Assembly (NCBI GenBank): GCA_020091685.1
Contig: CM034605.1
Coordinates: 7,301,019-7,365,018, forward strand
Reading direction: 5' to 3'
Source: Lutjanus erythropterus
Lineage: Eukaryota; Chordata; Actinopteri; Lutjaniformes; Lutjanidae
DNA length: 64,000 bases
Made by a program: the position numbers and the translations under genes. This document shows positions 50,818 through 63,885 of the stretch, piece after piece. Under the pieces are notes generated by a model. That model was not told the origin of the DNA. It did not search any database and was given only the letters and a program-made list of their open reading frames with translations. Every line of letters starts with the position of its first letter. Positions within the stretch are counted from its first letter, which is position 1.

Positions 50818-51382
50818 TGTTGATATTTTACTTAAAGATTTTCATTTTGAAGAGTCATAGTGTCAAGTCATTGTTACTAAATTGTAATTTAAAGCCAGGA
50901 TATGAGATCAGATCATTTTCAATGGAAAAGACTGTTTTACTAAACCAAAACAAAACTATTTTTAAAGAATTCCAACCTCGATGTGATAAAGACTTTATTA
51001 CAAACTAATATCAATGTATTCAGTTAGTTGAACTAAAGGCAGGATGTAGCAGTATTCACTTACATTTAAACACAGGCTGCATAGTGGATTATTCTCAGGA
51101 AACAAACAGTCATTGTTTTTTAACAGTCTAGCACACCTAGAAAATAAACAGATAAACAGATTGTGAGGTCATTCATATACAGATGTCAGGCATTATGTGA
51201 CTGTGCCTTTAACATTGTGACAACACCTAGACTACTGGTAAGGGCGCAAAGATGCTTTTTTTTTTTTTCCTGAATAATGTTTCATCTGTTGTGCATGTTA
51301 AATATTAACTGTAAATAGTTGTACATGGATGAGTGACTTGAATGCTTGATTTCAAGTCAGTGTGCGTGTTTGTATACAGGGA

Positions 51383-51388
51383 AATAAA
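51383..51388 (+). terminator. ipcef1: Polyadenylation signal AATAAA (distal)
   Basis: The canonical hexamer is followed at 51407-51441 by a GT/T-rich element (GAGTTGCCACTGTGACTTT and onward), the usual downstream arrangement. Confidence 0.6.
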
Positions 51389-51410
51389 GTATTGTCACAA
51401 GAGTGAAGAG

Positions 51411-52128
51411 TTGCCACTGTGACTTTATTTTGATTTCTGTGGTCAGTATAAGCCACTGACAGCTGAAACCAACCATATGTGTCCAGTCCTTTGGTCATCT
51501 ATATATATGAAAAAAAAATTAATAACAATAATAAAAATAAAGAAATATTTCTTCAAATGAGGGAGAGGTTAATGTAGCCCATCCATTGATTTTGTCTGTT
51601 GTTAAGCCCAGACACATGCATTTTATTTAAAAATTTTAACTCTTGTTGTTTAAACATAGTGAATTGGAGTCAAATTAACTGGAAAAAACATGTTAAATGC
51701 TACATTGTATTTGTTAATACAAGAATCTACCTTTAATCTGGGAATACAAAGATGCATTGTTTTTTCCTACACTTTTGTACAGAACGTCTGATGTCTGGCC
51801 ACCAGCACTGGACTTTTTTCAGATCTGTTCTTTTAAGAAAATAATTGAATAAGCCTACCATAAACCTTGTGTTGTACAGCGCCCGCTATGATGTAATGTA
51901 TATACTTTGATATAAAAACTACCCAGGGCACCATTTGGTATAGCTTGTGATGCACCTAAATTGCCGCTAGGGGTCGCCGGTCTCTGCAGATTTCCCATTG
52001 GGGTTATGCGCCATATTGGCAGTCAGTCTCCTCCATCTCACCAAACGACGGGCATGCATGTCTCAAACCGGTTATTGAGGAGATATCTGTAAATATTTAC
52101 AGTCGCCTACGAGCCGAAATACAACACT
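51411..52128 (+). promoter_or_regulatory. scaf8: Intergenic region and probable scaf8 promoter/5'UTR
   Basis: About 0.7 kb separates the distal polyadenylation signal from the scaf8 start codon. The last 250 bases are richer in CpG than the surroundings and contain GCGCCATATTGGC at about 52009 (a YY1-like CCAT core) and CCCATTGGGG at about 51997. There is no clear TATA box next to a start site. The transcription start is not determined. Confidence 0.5.
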
Positions 52129-52158
52129 ATGGAGGCCGTCAAAGCATTTAACAATGAG
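52129..52158 (+). CDS. scaf8: scaf8 coding exon 1
   Basis: It starts ATG GAG GCC after an open 5'UTR, in context ACACTATGG (G at +4). Ten codons, MEAVKAFNNE, then donor GTTTGT. Confidence 0.9.
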
Positions 52159-53204
52159 GTTTGTTTGAGTCCATTGCAACATTATTAACGCACTGAGAGC
52201 AGAACATGTTGTCTAATTCACAATTGCGGCAGCTAGCTAGTGTGGTAATGTTAGCATCAAGTAGCAGAAAAGGAGAGGGGGACGGTAGTCTCACACAAGG
52301 CCGCTGTCTGTGCACAACAAAACAACGATAACGTTAAATTATTCAGTTTCAGATTCATGCTAACTGTGCAGACAATAGCTCTGAACGGAATGTGTTTCTT
52401 AACACACGCCGTGTTTGGTTGCCAGTGTATGAACAATAATTTTTCCACAGACATGGCGCTAACGTGAACTAGCTAGCTAGCTACAAGTTAGCAAACCGCC
52501 TCAGCTGCGTGATAACTTGGTTAGCTAGCTAAATTACGTTAATGTGAACGTGGGTTAAATACGTTAATTCACAGCCACTTTGCCAGAAAATCATTGCCAT
52601 GTAAATGCAATTTAATTAGAGTTATTTTACTGGTATACAGTTTTATAGAATATAAACGACTTGAGGTAGATTAACAAATTTAGACAGCTAGGTTAACCGC
52701 TAGCTATTAGCGTAACCATTTGTCTGCATTGACACTAAACACTGTGCTTTTGGCTCGATCATTGTGAATGCTCACCTCCTTATCCAATCATAATTAAAAG
52801 CTAATGCGAATCTGATTCCACAGTTGACAACAATACAACTTGAGTGGTTGTTTTGTTTTAATGTTAGTGTAGAAAAATAACCTGAGTCAGAGGCAGCCAC
52901 ATTAACCGTACATCGTCTCATTATGAAATTGGTGGCTCTCTGACCGCTAACATACCCAAAATTAAATTATTGCAAACGGTGACGAAAGCTTGTCATGTGA
53001 TGATGCTTTGGACTTCAGCTTGTTCATATAGTCTATGATGAATATGGTTATATAAAGCTATTTTTAGTAATTGCATTCTATGACAGAATATGTTCTCTGT
53101 TCTTTCATTTCATTTTTCAGTTGTACTCATTGAATGAGTACAAGCCGCCCATCTCCAAGGCCAAGATGACCCAGATCACCAAGTCTGGAATCAAGGCTAT
53201 AAAA
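52129..53204 (+). CDS. scaf8: SCAF8 (SR-related CTD-associated factor 8), first two coding exons, 3'-partial
   Basis: Exons 52129-52158 and 53121-53204 join in phase 0 and encode MEAVKAFNNELYSLNEYKPP then ISKAKMTQITKSGIKAIK. This is the N-terminus of SCAF8 (RBM16), the start of its CTD-interacting domain. SCAF8 binds the phosphorylated RNA polymerase II C-terminal domain and suppresses early polyadenylation. The family protein is about 1,270 residues with an RNA-recognition motif, so most of the gene lies to the right. SCAF4 has a similar start, but the neighbouring CNKSR3-IPCEF1 supports SCAF8. The next exon (expected to start FYKHVVQ) was not found before 64000. Confidence 0.92.
52159..53120 (+). 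other. scaf8: scaf8 intron 1 (1.0 kb)
   Basis: It has no other exon. There is a CTAGCTAGCTAGCTA run near 52474-52488 and several shorter AGCTAGCT words. Confidence 0.85.
53121..53204 (+). CDS. scaf8: scaf8 coding exon 2
   Basis: The acceptor is TTTCATTTTTCAG and the donor GTAAGT. The 28 codons read LYSLNEYKPPISKAKMTQIT then KSGIKAIK. This is the first helix region of the CTD-interacting domain. Confidence 0.95.
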
Positions 53205-55959
53205 GTAAGTATGTAGTGTTAAAGGATGAGGCAGGTAACTGGGAATAAACAAATGAAAGGCAAATGCCCTCCAGTTTTTGTTTTTTTTTAAAAAAAAAAT
53301 CCATATAACCGTTCAGCTATAAACAGGGTTTTTGCAGGTTTTTGTTATGTATAAACCCATGTAAAAGTACTGTTGACAGTTAGGTCCACAGACATCTTTG
53401 AATATGTAATGGGTTACAAGTTAAGACCCTAGCACATTAATGGCATGAGTCAATTTAAGTTTTTAGACTGATAAATGAGAAGACGGCAAGCAAAATGTGG
53501 GACTGATACTGTCCTATCTCCTAAAAAAATACACGTCTGTTTTGGCCACAAATTCACTTTATCATTACAAGATTTACGGATAACAGATTTTTCACCATCT
53601 AAATACTATGTTATTAAAAATAATAATAATACTTATTATTATTATTGTCATTTGTGTTTCATGAAATCCAAAAGACTAACATCAAGCTAACATAGAAACA
53701 AGGCTAAAATCTAATGTTAAACGTAGACACAGGGCTGATAACAATTATACAAGAACACTAAAACCATGAAGCAAGTAGCTGTATGCCCTCATTTGGTCTC
53801 CTCCACATGTCAGTGTTTTGATCCATTATGAAGCAGTATATAGTATGAGGGCATTTGTTGCTCTTTGGGTAACTCTTTATGCAGGCGCACACACAACGCA
53901 GGTGGTGAGAAAGTCCTGCTGGTTTAGTGGAAGGAATTTAGATGAAAAAAGCAAACCAGAACATGTTAACACAAAACATAGAAGTCTATGTGCTGTACAT
54001 ATTTTCTAATTTCCTAAGTTCCACATGTGACACTCATTCTATGTTAGACTATGCGCAGAGCCCATCAACAGGGCAGTGTTGTTTACCTTGGTTAATGTGT
54101 GTTGACAGCATGAGGTAGAGGGCTGCAGCAGGATTGAGATCTTGTATGACTCCCCCAATCTATGGATCATCACAGTCAGTATGGACAAAGCCAGACTCTA
54201 ATGTATGGATTTTAGTAACTTTGTGATTTTATTTTTAGCAATATGAAAATCATGAAGTTAAACCAGAAACAGAATGTATTTTACATACATATAAAGTAGG
54301 TACTAACACAAATGTACTATTCAGTACAAATAGGCTTGCTGCAGTAGCCTGTGTTAATGGTTTTACACAGTTACGTTGGGCATACAGCAGTTACATTTCT
54401 TATTCCCTGCTCCATTTGGCGTTTTTTAGTAGAATAAAAGCCCCATTCAGTTAATTTTTGCATATTAATCCCCACATTCATCAAATAAAAAACTAATCTG
54501 TAAAATACTAAGTTTGTAATACTTAGTAAGACAGCAGGAGCAGCACAGCATAGCAGAAGTCTGATATTACATATCATGTGGCAAGAGCAAGGAGAGTTGA
54601 CAGACAAGAGCGTGGCGGAGGATCTGCCAGTCAAAGCAAAAACCTGGTATTAACTTTTGATCGTTACAAAAGTAAATGAATGTAATATTTTGCACTTTGA
54701 GTATACCTGTAGTTAGAGCAACAGGCCCTTTTCGCAATAGACTTCATGACTTTTCATTGTAGGAAAAGCACAGATGTTTTAATAACATTGCTGAGTTTCA
54801 TTCAGGTGTCCCAAGACAGGACAGTGTGACAGTGAGCCAACATGCATAATTCCACTACCCTGATATCAAGCAGCTGAATTGATTTTAGCCATCACTGATT
54901 ACATTATTTACAACTATGCTTTTCCTACTGTGACATTTCAACCACAGTGCTTCTTTCTAAAGTAGTGATCAAATAGATTTGAATGTTTGACATCCTTGCT
55001 GATGAGCTGTTGCTCTGATTGGAAGTTGAGTTGGAGGTTCTGTATTTATGTTAGAGCTGACTTATTGATTTCATCTAGGTCCCAATGTATCTATACAGAC
55101 AAAGAACAACAGTAATTGTAACAGTGGAATTACTGGTGCATGCAAGTGTATTTTAACACCATGTCTACACAGTAGTGGCTTCACTCTTCAGCCAGTGTTT
55201 ATACTGGACCCACTCAATGACAGTACTGCTGTATGGTCACCCATGTTTTGGTAGCACTTTATAAACTGTAGAAACGGTTGTAAAATAGAAGAAAATGGGC
55301 TTGAAGCCTGAAAACACACTTAGGCTCTAGGTTACACATGCAAATGGGATGAAATGTGAGCTATTAGGTGTCCTGTGAAGACACTTATATTGATTTAAAA
55401 TGGAATGTCTGTTCCACCAGACAGGCGTGACACAAGACTGATTTTAAAAAAGAAGCTAAAAGGCATCTTTTGTAGAAAGCCTTACCTTACAACATCACTC
55501 ACTGGCAATGGCTTAAATAATGATTCAAAGATCTTAAAAATCTTTGAATTGTTAGTTTTTTGTAAATATTCTGTGACATGACACTATACAGAAACATGTG
55601 GTCACCTAGTCTGTGGTCTGCTATTTCAAATCTTACAAATGGTCTTTTTGAGAATGATACCAAACTGAGACACAAGTATAAGGGGTCAGTAAAATAAAAT
55701 AGGCTTGCTCTGATACCAATACCAGTATCAAAATATGCCCCAGATGGTGACAAAAAGTGTGGTAGAGTACACAGGTCTGTGCATAGCCGACACCATGTAA
55801 GATATTAGCCCCAAAACAGGACCTTGCGTCTTCCTAGCAGCGTTCCATACACCATTGTTTTCCTCAGGATGACAAAGTCATGTACTATGCCATTCGTTCT
55901 CTGTATTTGTGGTCTGATTCAGGTTGAACCCTTTGTAAGGCACAACCGAACAACAATGG

Positions 55960-56275
55960 TAGCAATCATATCCCGTCCATACAGGATAATGGATTTTGGG
56001 GACCAATATCAATAGTGTCATTTGGGAGTAAAAACATTTTGATATCGATATTGGCCAATATTGACATCAGGGCAATAATAGAACAACTTGATTTAAGAAA
56101 AAGATCAAATATCCATAAAATGTTATTAAAATGTGTGACAGGTCAATAATATTGGCTGACCAGTCTGGCTCTAATACATTTTTTTTTTTTTTTCTCTCCT
56201 CTAAAGCACTGATATACGATTGGTATTCAGTATTGGCTGATAAGCGAAGTTCAAATATGGGGACATCTCTAGTAA
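55960..56275 (+). repeat. Decayed MITE of the GACCGATA/ATATCGATATTGG type
   Basis: TTGATATCGATATTGGCCAA, GGTCAATAATATTGGCTGAC and GACCAGTCTGGCTCTAATA parallel the repeats at 20961 and 39640. A neighbouring piece at 55700-55760 (GATACCAATACCAGTATC) may belong to a second copy. Confidence 0.45.
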
Positions 56276-57844
56276 CTAAACACACCACGCTGTAAATACC
56301 ATAACCTTTATCAGCAGTGACCTAACTAAAACATATTCAAAAGGAGGGTCAAGAATTTTAATATAGGGCCACCTCATTAGATCTGTTTTGTTATGGGCTT
56401 CTAATATAGCACTCAACTACAAAACAATTATGTGAAATGGTGCCTTAGGTTTTTTGTTGTTGTTTTTTTTCCAAAGAGTGAGATGAAGTTTTCCCTTTAA
56501 AAAAAGAATTTGTCTCTATTTTGCCAGAAAGGCCTTTCTGTAGATTGTATTTCACTACATTACACTAAAGGCTGGTCTCCTGCACCATGGGCCTATCAAA
56601 AGTCTCAGAAAAAAGGCTGATCAACTGACCAGGTCCCCATGACCATCTGTTTTCTAAAGATTAGCTGAGATGCAAAACTGCTCAGCATTTTTTCTGAGAT
56701 ACTAAAGGGATACAGGCCAAGAGTGAAGATATTTTTTTTTGAAGTAATTGCAGATTTTAAGGCCTGACAGCACAAGTCCAGGACACCAGTCCCTAACAAT
56801 AAATCTTCTGATAATGTGTTAGCTTGTCCTGTTTGTTCTCTTGTTTATAAAGGAACTGCTGTTGTTGCTGTGCCTTATGTTGCTTGTGAATAACACCCGT
56901 TTCCCCTTCCCTCAGCAGCTCTCCCAGCTCCCCCAAAGCACTGAAAGTGAAGCAGGAGGATGGGGTGGAGAGAGTTACAAAGAGATAAGAGAATCCCTAA
57001 CCAGCTTAGGTAGGAGTATGGGTTGTTTCACAAGGAAGATGGAAGAAGACTAAAATCATTTAAACTTAATTTGCTCCCACACACCCAGAGAAGCGGGGAC
57101 TTTGCTGTTGCCACTGTTGTGGGCTGTACTCCCCCTCTGGTTATCATGCGTTGGTCGATGTTGGCTTTGAGCTATTGATTGTTTTGAAGGGTCAAGGAGC
57201 AATCTAGTTCATTTTCTTGAATTTGTCTGATGACAGTGTTTGTGTTGTAGTGTGGTTGATGCACAGTTCTTTCTTGTAGTCATGTCAAAACATTTTCTGT
57301 GTTGCTTCACACTGCTTATTGGTGGTGCTTGAGCATTCGTTAGTTGGTGTGAGGTTTAATTTCAGACAAGTTGCCATTGTTGACCTTTGGTTTGGATCCA
57401 AATTCTTTTAAGTGCTGCTTTAACACTAAACACAAAGTTTAAGAAGCTCAGCATTCACCCTCAACATAACAGACATCACATATATACACTTGATTTTCAT
57501 GTGACAAGCTGGTGAGGGTGGAGTAGCCTTAAAATTAGATCATTGAGAGATTATTTTTGGGTACTCTTCTTTCAGAGTTAGTAATTCAAGAGCAAGCCAC
57601 TCTCAGCGTTGCATTAATATGTCAGTATTAACATGGTAATTCCATTCATCCCTAAGGGTTGTCTGTTTGACAGTGCATAAACCCTAAATGTGTGTTTTGA
57701 CAGGGCAGCAGTGATTCATTTCTTTTGCACACACAGCGTGGCTGTATTTTTTATGCTGGCACATATGGTATGGAACCAGCTGAGGAGGGCAAATCAGTTC
57801 TTGGGATTTAAGATATGATTCGAGTTCTGATTTTAGCCACAAAT

Positions 57845-59717
57845 TAGGGCTGTCACTTTTTAAAATATTAAATTCTAATGAATGAGAACTAGAGCAGCCC
57901 CGAAAGCCTCAAAGCTTCTAGTGTTTCCATGGTAATCGACACCGAAAAAGAGGCAGAAGACTAATAAAGAGCGAGAAATTCAACTCCTCTGTGGCAATTA
58001 ATTATTCTCAAAATCCAAGTATATAAAAAGCAGTGTCTGTGAGCAGAAAGGCATCCTCATAGAGGAGCCTTTTTCCTGAGTTGCACAAATGTGTTCCCCT
58101 CCCTATGTGCTTGTAACTGCTTAACCTTTAGTCAGTTGTCAAGTTTACTTCTGAGACTTTGGAGGTGGGTTATGGAATAGATCACAGGCAACCAAATGGT
58201 GTGCTGTGAGGCAAGTCCATGTGTGCCTTGGAATCTGGCAGCCATACCTTATTATTGGAATATACAACTATACAAGAAGTTATGAGGCAATTTTAAATTT
58301 ACAATTATTCCCCAATACACTGGTACATCCTATATCCTAAAGAAGTATACCCTTTCAAAATCTGTCAAAGCGAATCCCAGTTTCTGTCATTTTTGTGGTT
58401 GCTGGATGGTATGAGTTACTAGTGTGACACATAAAAGACCCTGATTCACTGATGCCTTATGTTTTATCTTTTGCCACACACACTCCAGGAACTCTTATTT
58501 CTGATTGCCTAGTACTCTTTGCTTCCATTCCTTGGGTTGGTTGTCAAGGCTATTTTGCACAGACAGGTGTGCCTGGAGGTTTTGGCTTGCCCTTTGATGT
58601 GCCATGAGCAAGAGTTGGGCGATATGTTAAAATAAAAAACGCTCATCGTCAGCCCATCCATTGGCGATTGACAATATCTTCGTCCCCCCTCCTCCCGTCC
58701 TCACCGGTCTCAGCTATAAGATGTGCACAAGTGGCAAATTCACTATGAGACGCATGCTGCACATGTTCACTACGTCAAATAGACAAAATAAACTCTCAAA
58801 GTGTCTAGAAAGTGCATGTTCTCACACCATTTTAAACAGAAATTCAACTGCATACCTTTTGAATTAATTTCTCTCTTTTTACTGAACTAAGACGAGCTTA
58901 ATTGGCTTGTTAACGCCTCAGAAAACAAACTCAATTCAAGTTTGACCGAAAAACACGTAAAACTGACCCAAACTGTCTTTGTTGCTGCGTACGTTCATGT
59001 CGTCCAGTAAACAAAAAAAACTCGGTGTCAAAAATTTCAACACTCTCACATATTCTCAATATTCTCTGTCCACACTTCACCGTGTGAAAAGAGTGTAAAA
59101 GAGTCTGACTCTGCAGGCTGTTTTTCTCTCACTCATCACCCAGCTTAGCTCACTCATGGTCAGCTGAGTGGGTGTGTACTGCGCTGCTGGATGACAGGGC
59201 AGCGCGGAGCAGCAGCTGTCACTCAGACTATTACATTGACAAAATAAAATGACAAATATTGCCCTAAAAATCGCACAGAAAACACAGTCAGCGATGGATT
59301 CAGCTCATCATCAATAGACAATATATTTGTCCAATTCTCGTCCATCCCTACCGTGGGTACAGAAAAATTTGAAAACCATTGGAATAGACAGTGGCTGATT
59401 ACTCCTCTGCTGTCCTTGTGTCTCATTAGTCAATTATTATGTCCCATCTTCAAAGCTTTGAATTTTTGCAGGTAATGTTCACAGAAGTTTTAAAGCCCAA
59501 AAATGGTTTTCAGGACAGCCCTAATGAGAACTAAGTTGTAGTTTTTAGTCACTGAAACACCAACATAGCCTAATCCTAAAGTATATGGTAGAATTAATGT
59601 GGTTCCTGTTATGGTTGCGCAGTAAGTAAAAAGGACATTTCATTACAGAGAGAATGTACATCATGTTCCTCATGTTGGAACATCAGTTTAAATTTTGAAT
59701 AAAAAGTGACAGCCCTA
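57845..59717 (+). mobile_element. hAT-like transposon (1.87 kb) with 18-bp perfect terminal inverted repeats
   Basis: The left end TAGGGCTGTCACTTTTTA is the exact reverse complement of the right end. Flanks CCACAAAT (57837-57844) and TAACAAAT (59718-59725) match at 6 of 8 positions, consistent with an 8-bp target duplication. No transposase frame was found. The interior is interrupted by another element at 58612-59356. Confidence 0.75.
58612..59356 (+). mobile_element. TTGGGCGATATG-type MITE nested in the hAT-like element
   Basis: The left end AGTTGGGCGATATGTTAAAA and the right end TTCTCGTCCATCCCTA are typical of a fish repeat whose ends read GGGCGATA and TCGTCCATCCC. The boundaries are approximate; TSD not resolved. 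Confidence 0.5.
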
Positions 59718-62033
59718 TAACAAATATGGATGGTCGGATATAAGTTAGGAGAGACATGTCAATGGACTGCACTGTATTGATGTTAGCTATAAGGCTTTAA
59801 GTTTGTTTTAACAGACTCTTCTCAATTTGACCAGTCAGACAGACTCAAACATGTTTAATCATTTTTCATATTTACACCTGACACCATTTGCACTAGTTGT
59901 TGATGCTCTTAATGATCCAGTAGCCAACAGAGATTAACTCTCTTAGACAGACTTTCAGTACACAGTTACTGACGGGGCGACAGTAAACTGGGCTTTGCTG
60001 GGCTTACATCAGCTCAAACTGTGTCTGTTGAAATACATGAGCACAGATGCAGTGCCTATTTACAGCGTTTCAGCTGAAGATGGCTGTCTCCTTTCTCTTT
60101 GCGTGTTATGTGTCTGGTCCGTTGTCTATATTGTTTGTCTTCCCTCTTGTCCTCAAACGGAAAGTGGAGAGCTTTAATATTCTCATTAACAGTCCAACTG
60201 AAATCCTGTGTACAGTTTTGCCGCAATCCTAGTCTGTGCTGTATTTCAACATTTGTGCACCCTTAGGACCAGATATGAGTTTAGCTAGTAGGACAACATC
60301 ACAGAGAAACTGTCAAATATTATGCAGTCTTACAAATTAATTAAATTTGTAAATACTGCAGAAGGTGAGAATTATCAAAAATTGAGATATTTCCTTTTTT
60401 TATTTTTATGAAATGACAGCTTCTAACAGAACTCAGAATCTGAAAATCTTTGACCAAAAAGTCCCTCAAAAAACACAACTCGTGTTTTGAATTGTTTTTT
60501 TGTTTTGTTTTTTTCACTTGCGATTCCATTTTCACAACAGCAGGTGAACCATGTGTGGAGGAGACTTGTTGTTAATGACATAACCTATAAAAACTAACTT
60601 GGTGCCAACCTGGTGCACTTAGCTTTCCAACAACGGCATAAGTTAGCCTTAATATTAGACACAAGACTCTCTCTGTTTCTCTGCAGAGCATGCGTCATTG
60701 TCAGAAACTATTTGACCATTCCCACAACAGCAGAAAAAAATAGGAATGGGAGGGGTAGAGCGAGGGGACATTGTCCACAAGTTAATTGATCACAGACGGC
60801 ATCGTTCTTCTCAATGAGTAAAAAATTAAAACAAATGCTAGATGGTTTGACAGATATACTTGGGTGTCCATTAACCTACCTGAGCAGCGTGCTCAAGTAA
60901 TGCCTATGTCTGGATAGAAAGAAAACATGGCACATATGACTAGCATTCATTAAGTGTCATAGTATGAGAGCTAATCTAGGATCAGTTATGTATTTTTCAT
61001 AATAAATATAGATCTTCAAAAGGACTTGGTCAGTGATTCCAAGATTGGTACTCATCTGTTTGATAAATGCAACATAATGTGTCTGTCAAAAGCTTTACAG
61101 TTAACCTTGACAGTGACATTATCACCAGGTTACTTGAAGATTTATTGCACCCAATTAAAGACAAACTGCAGGGATAGAGTGAAAATGCAAACAACCACTT
61201 GATTATGCAACTGTCCTTCAAAGTAAAAAAGGAAAAAAAGCAAAAAAAAAAATTCTCACATTTCTGAAGGAAAAAAAAGCCCTCAACAATAATTGTAACA
61301 TGTATGTGCAGACTAATTTGTTGTCATCTTTCCAACTTAACTGTTAGGGATGTGAGACATATTCACCTTTTTTAACTTGGTGCAGAGCCCACTCTTATTT
61401 GACATGTCAAATTACACGGGTCCTAATGACCAACTAGTAAAAAGGGTTGCTGGGATTGACCTCTCATTCAGGAAATGTTTGAAAGCATTTCACAGAAGAT
61501 GTTTTGACGTGCAACACCAGGAAAAGCACTGGTGTGAATACTAAAATGAACAGTGGTGAATCCCATTCAGCTTCTTTCGTTACTGGGTCCTGACATTGTT
61601 TATTTTGGCTCACTGTCACATGTCATGCCCGACACTTAAAGAACAAAGACATTGTCATTTTTACAAGTAATATCTATGTTTTTCCTGCTGTCGCAAGTCC
61701 AAATGTCTGCTATTAAAAGCCTGTTATATCCTTGTTTATATGATTTCCTAGTGAAATGATATAGGCAGTAGGCAAGGAGGAATGCTGCCTGGGCCAGAGA
61801 TATTACATCTTAATTATTTGTGTTAGTGAATCATGTCTGGGAAGGAAGCAGTGGTCTAATCAGCCACAGTAATTTGTAAAACACATGTGCAGGGTTTTTT
61901 AACAAAAAGGCAACCGTTTGGAAAAATTGCTTAGATATTTTTAAAATCGACATTGTGGTTTTCGATTAGTCGTAATTTCTGGTCTGGCACAATAGTTTTT
62001 TTTTTCCCACAGTATAGCAGGGATCCTAGCAGG

Positions 62034-62215
62034 GCACAAAATTACAACCAGCCACCAGCCAAATGCTGGTTTAATGTCCAAATTACTATTAGATTTGCTT
62101 CACTAACCATCCAAAAAAAAAAAAAGGTAATCTATTGTATGGCTAGTAAAATTTGAACATCGACTAGCCATTTGGCTGGTGGAAAAAAAGTCATTTTTGC
62201 AGGCTGGTTCCTTGG
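62034..62215. repeat. Inverted repeat with AGCCAAATGCTGG / CCATTTGGCTGGTGG arms
   Basis: CCAGCCACCAGCCAAATGCT (about 62048) faces AGCCATTTGGCTGGTGG (62166-62182) across about 100 bp with a run of A. It looks like a small non-autonomous transposon. Confidence 0.5.
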
Positions 62216-62766
62216 CCTAGTCCCCCAAGCCCAAATGAGTTGTCATAAAAATATGTGGCCCTCGAAGGCCTTCAGCTTTGTTAATACTGCAAGCAAATCA
62301 GATTTGTTCCCCCAAGACAGACTGTCCACACTGTAATTTGCAAATGATCAGATTGGATTTGTGTTTACAGACATTGCCAATGGATTGCTGTGGTAACAAT
62401 GTAAGCATTAGTAGCTATGTACTCTGAAGTGCCTTTCCAATGTGGAAGCATGAGAAATTCAGAGAGCCTGTGCAGAAACATCATCCCAAAGTGTCAGCAG
62501 ACAATTTATTTCAGCATCTGTCCATGGAGTGTTCTCTGTTCTCTGTCTTCTGTACTTCTCTGCTTGTAAGAGGATGTCTCTACTCAGCCATTCAGATGTA
62601 CTTCTGTCACTCTGGATGTGATGTTGTTGTTTTGTGTCCCATTGCAAGTGATGCGAAAGACACTTTGAAATCTGACTTGAGCAGCTAGGGTGGGCAGACT
62701 ATGTATAATCATGATATCTTCGAGACCTATAGTACATCCACACAGGTGCTTTCACTTACTTTCTCT

Positions 62767-63885
62767 AAGGCTATGTTTACAGAGCAGGCAAAAGTGGCTC
62801 AAAGATATATTTTTCTCTCTCCCATATGTGACTCATCCATTTTTTTTTCATGACATTGTGAACAGCACAAGTCTCATTGATTCTGATCTTTTCAGTGATC
62901 ACTTGGGACACTTTCTTATGCGGTCCTAAATCAGATCAGATTATTTGCAACCTCAGTGTGAACAGTCATATCGCTTTTCATGCCATTTTTATGTCACTCA
63001 CTCACCTGAAGTGTCTTGCCCCAAGATTCTTGTAGAGACGTGCTGTTAAATGTAGTTAAATGTAGGCTTTGGCATTCTGAAATTTTAAATTAAATCTGTT
63101 TCTGTGAAGCCTTTCATATCACAATCCTGCCACAAAAAACAAATGACACATGTCATTACTCCACAAAAAAGCCATATTTAAAGATGTGGCTCTCTTTCTC
63201 CTCGACCTTGTCCTTTTTGTCAACTGATCACAAATTTACTGGCTTCCACAGCACATCAACTTGAATGAAACTGTAAACATACAGTGTGCTGCATGTGAAG
63301 TTATGCTTTTGCGCTTGCAGGTCAGTTTAGGACAGTCACCAATTCATACTGGAATCTGATACAATATTAAGGGTTTTTCCTGCATAAAGAATTACAAGGT
63401 GGCTGCTTCCATCAAATTGCGTACAACCTCCAGCTCACAAGATGGGTGTCTTCATAGGAAACACTAACAAGCATTGCTCCTGTTGCTCCTAGTCATTTGT
63501 AACTACAGTTGCAGCATTGCACCAACTTGGTGGCGATCAAAACTGAGCATCATAACTCACTGTTTATATGTACTGTCAGTCAGAATGGCCAGTAAAAATG
63601 CACACTGACTCCCACCGTAAATTTAGAGAGAATAACACTGTGAATAATGAACATAATGCCCCTGAATAAAAAAAGAAAATGTGATCATGTTGCTGGAGTA
63701 ATGTTTTAGTGGAAATGGCCTGTTAGTGAAATCATGGTTTGTAGTTTTGTATTGCGACAAGACCGGGTACCACCCCAGCCTCATTTTGAGCTGGGAAAGA
63801 CCCCCGATATTGGCCACATTTGATAAATAGTGTGAACGTTACCCCACAAAACAGATACGAGCCCTTGCAGTGTGAACAAAGCCTA
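62767..63885 (+). mobile_element. Probable non-autonomous DNA transposon (1.1 kb)
   Basis: The left end AAGGCTATGTTTACA and the right end TGTGAACAAAGCCTA are imperfect inverted repeats (about 12 of 15). No coding frame and no convincing target duplication was seen. Confidence 0.45.

Larger units (their letters stand above)
50212..51410 (+). other. ipcef1: 3'UTR of the cnksr3-ipcef1 transcript
   Basis: The AT-rich, stop-dense sequence follows the last coding exon without a splice acceptor of note. It contains an (AC)n tract at 50262-50279 and two AATAAA hexamers. Confidence 0.7.

Noticed and set aside
54101-54200. A possible third scaf8 exon after TTGACAG.
   Set aside because: The sequence does not encode the expected FYKHVVQ segment and gives no similar peptide in any frame.
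62459-62688. Facing open frames of 62 and 82 codons in the scaf8 intron.
   Set aside because: No domain was recognised and the neighbourhood is repeat-derived; most likely chance.
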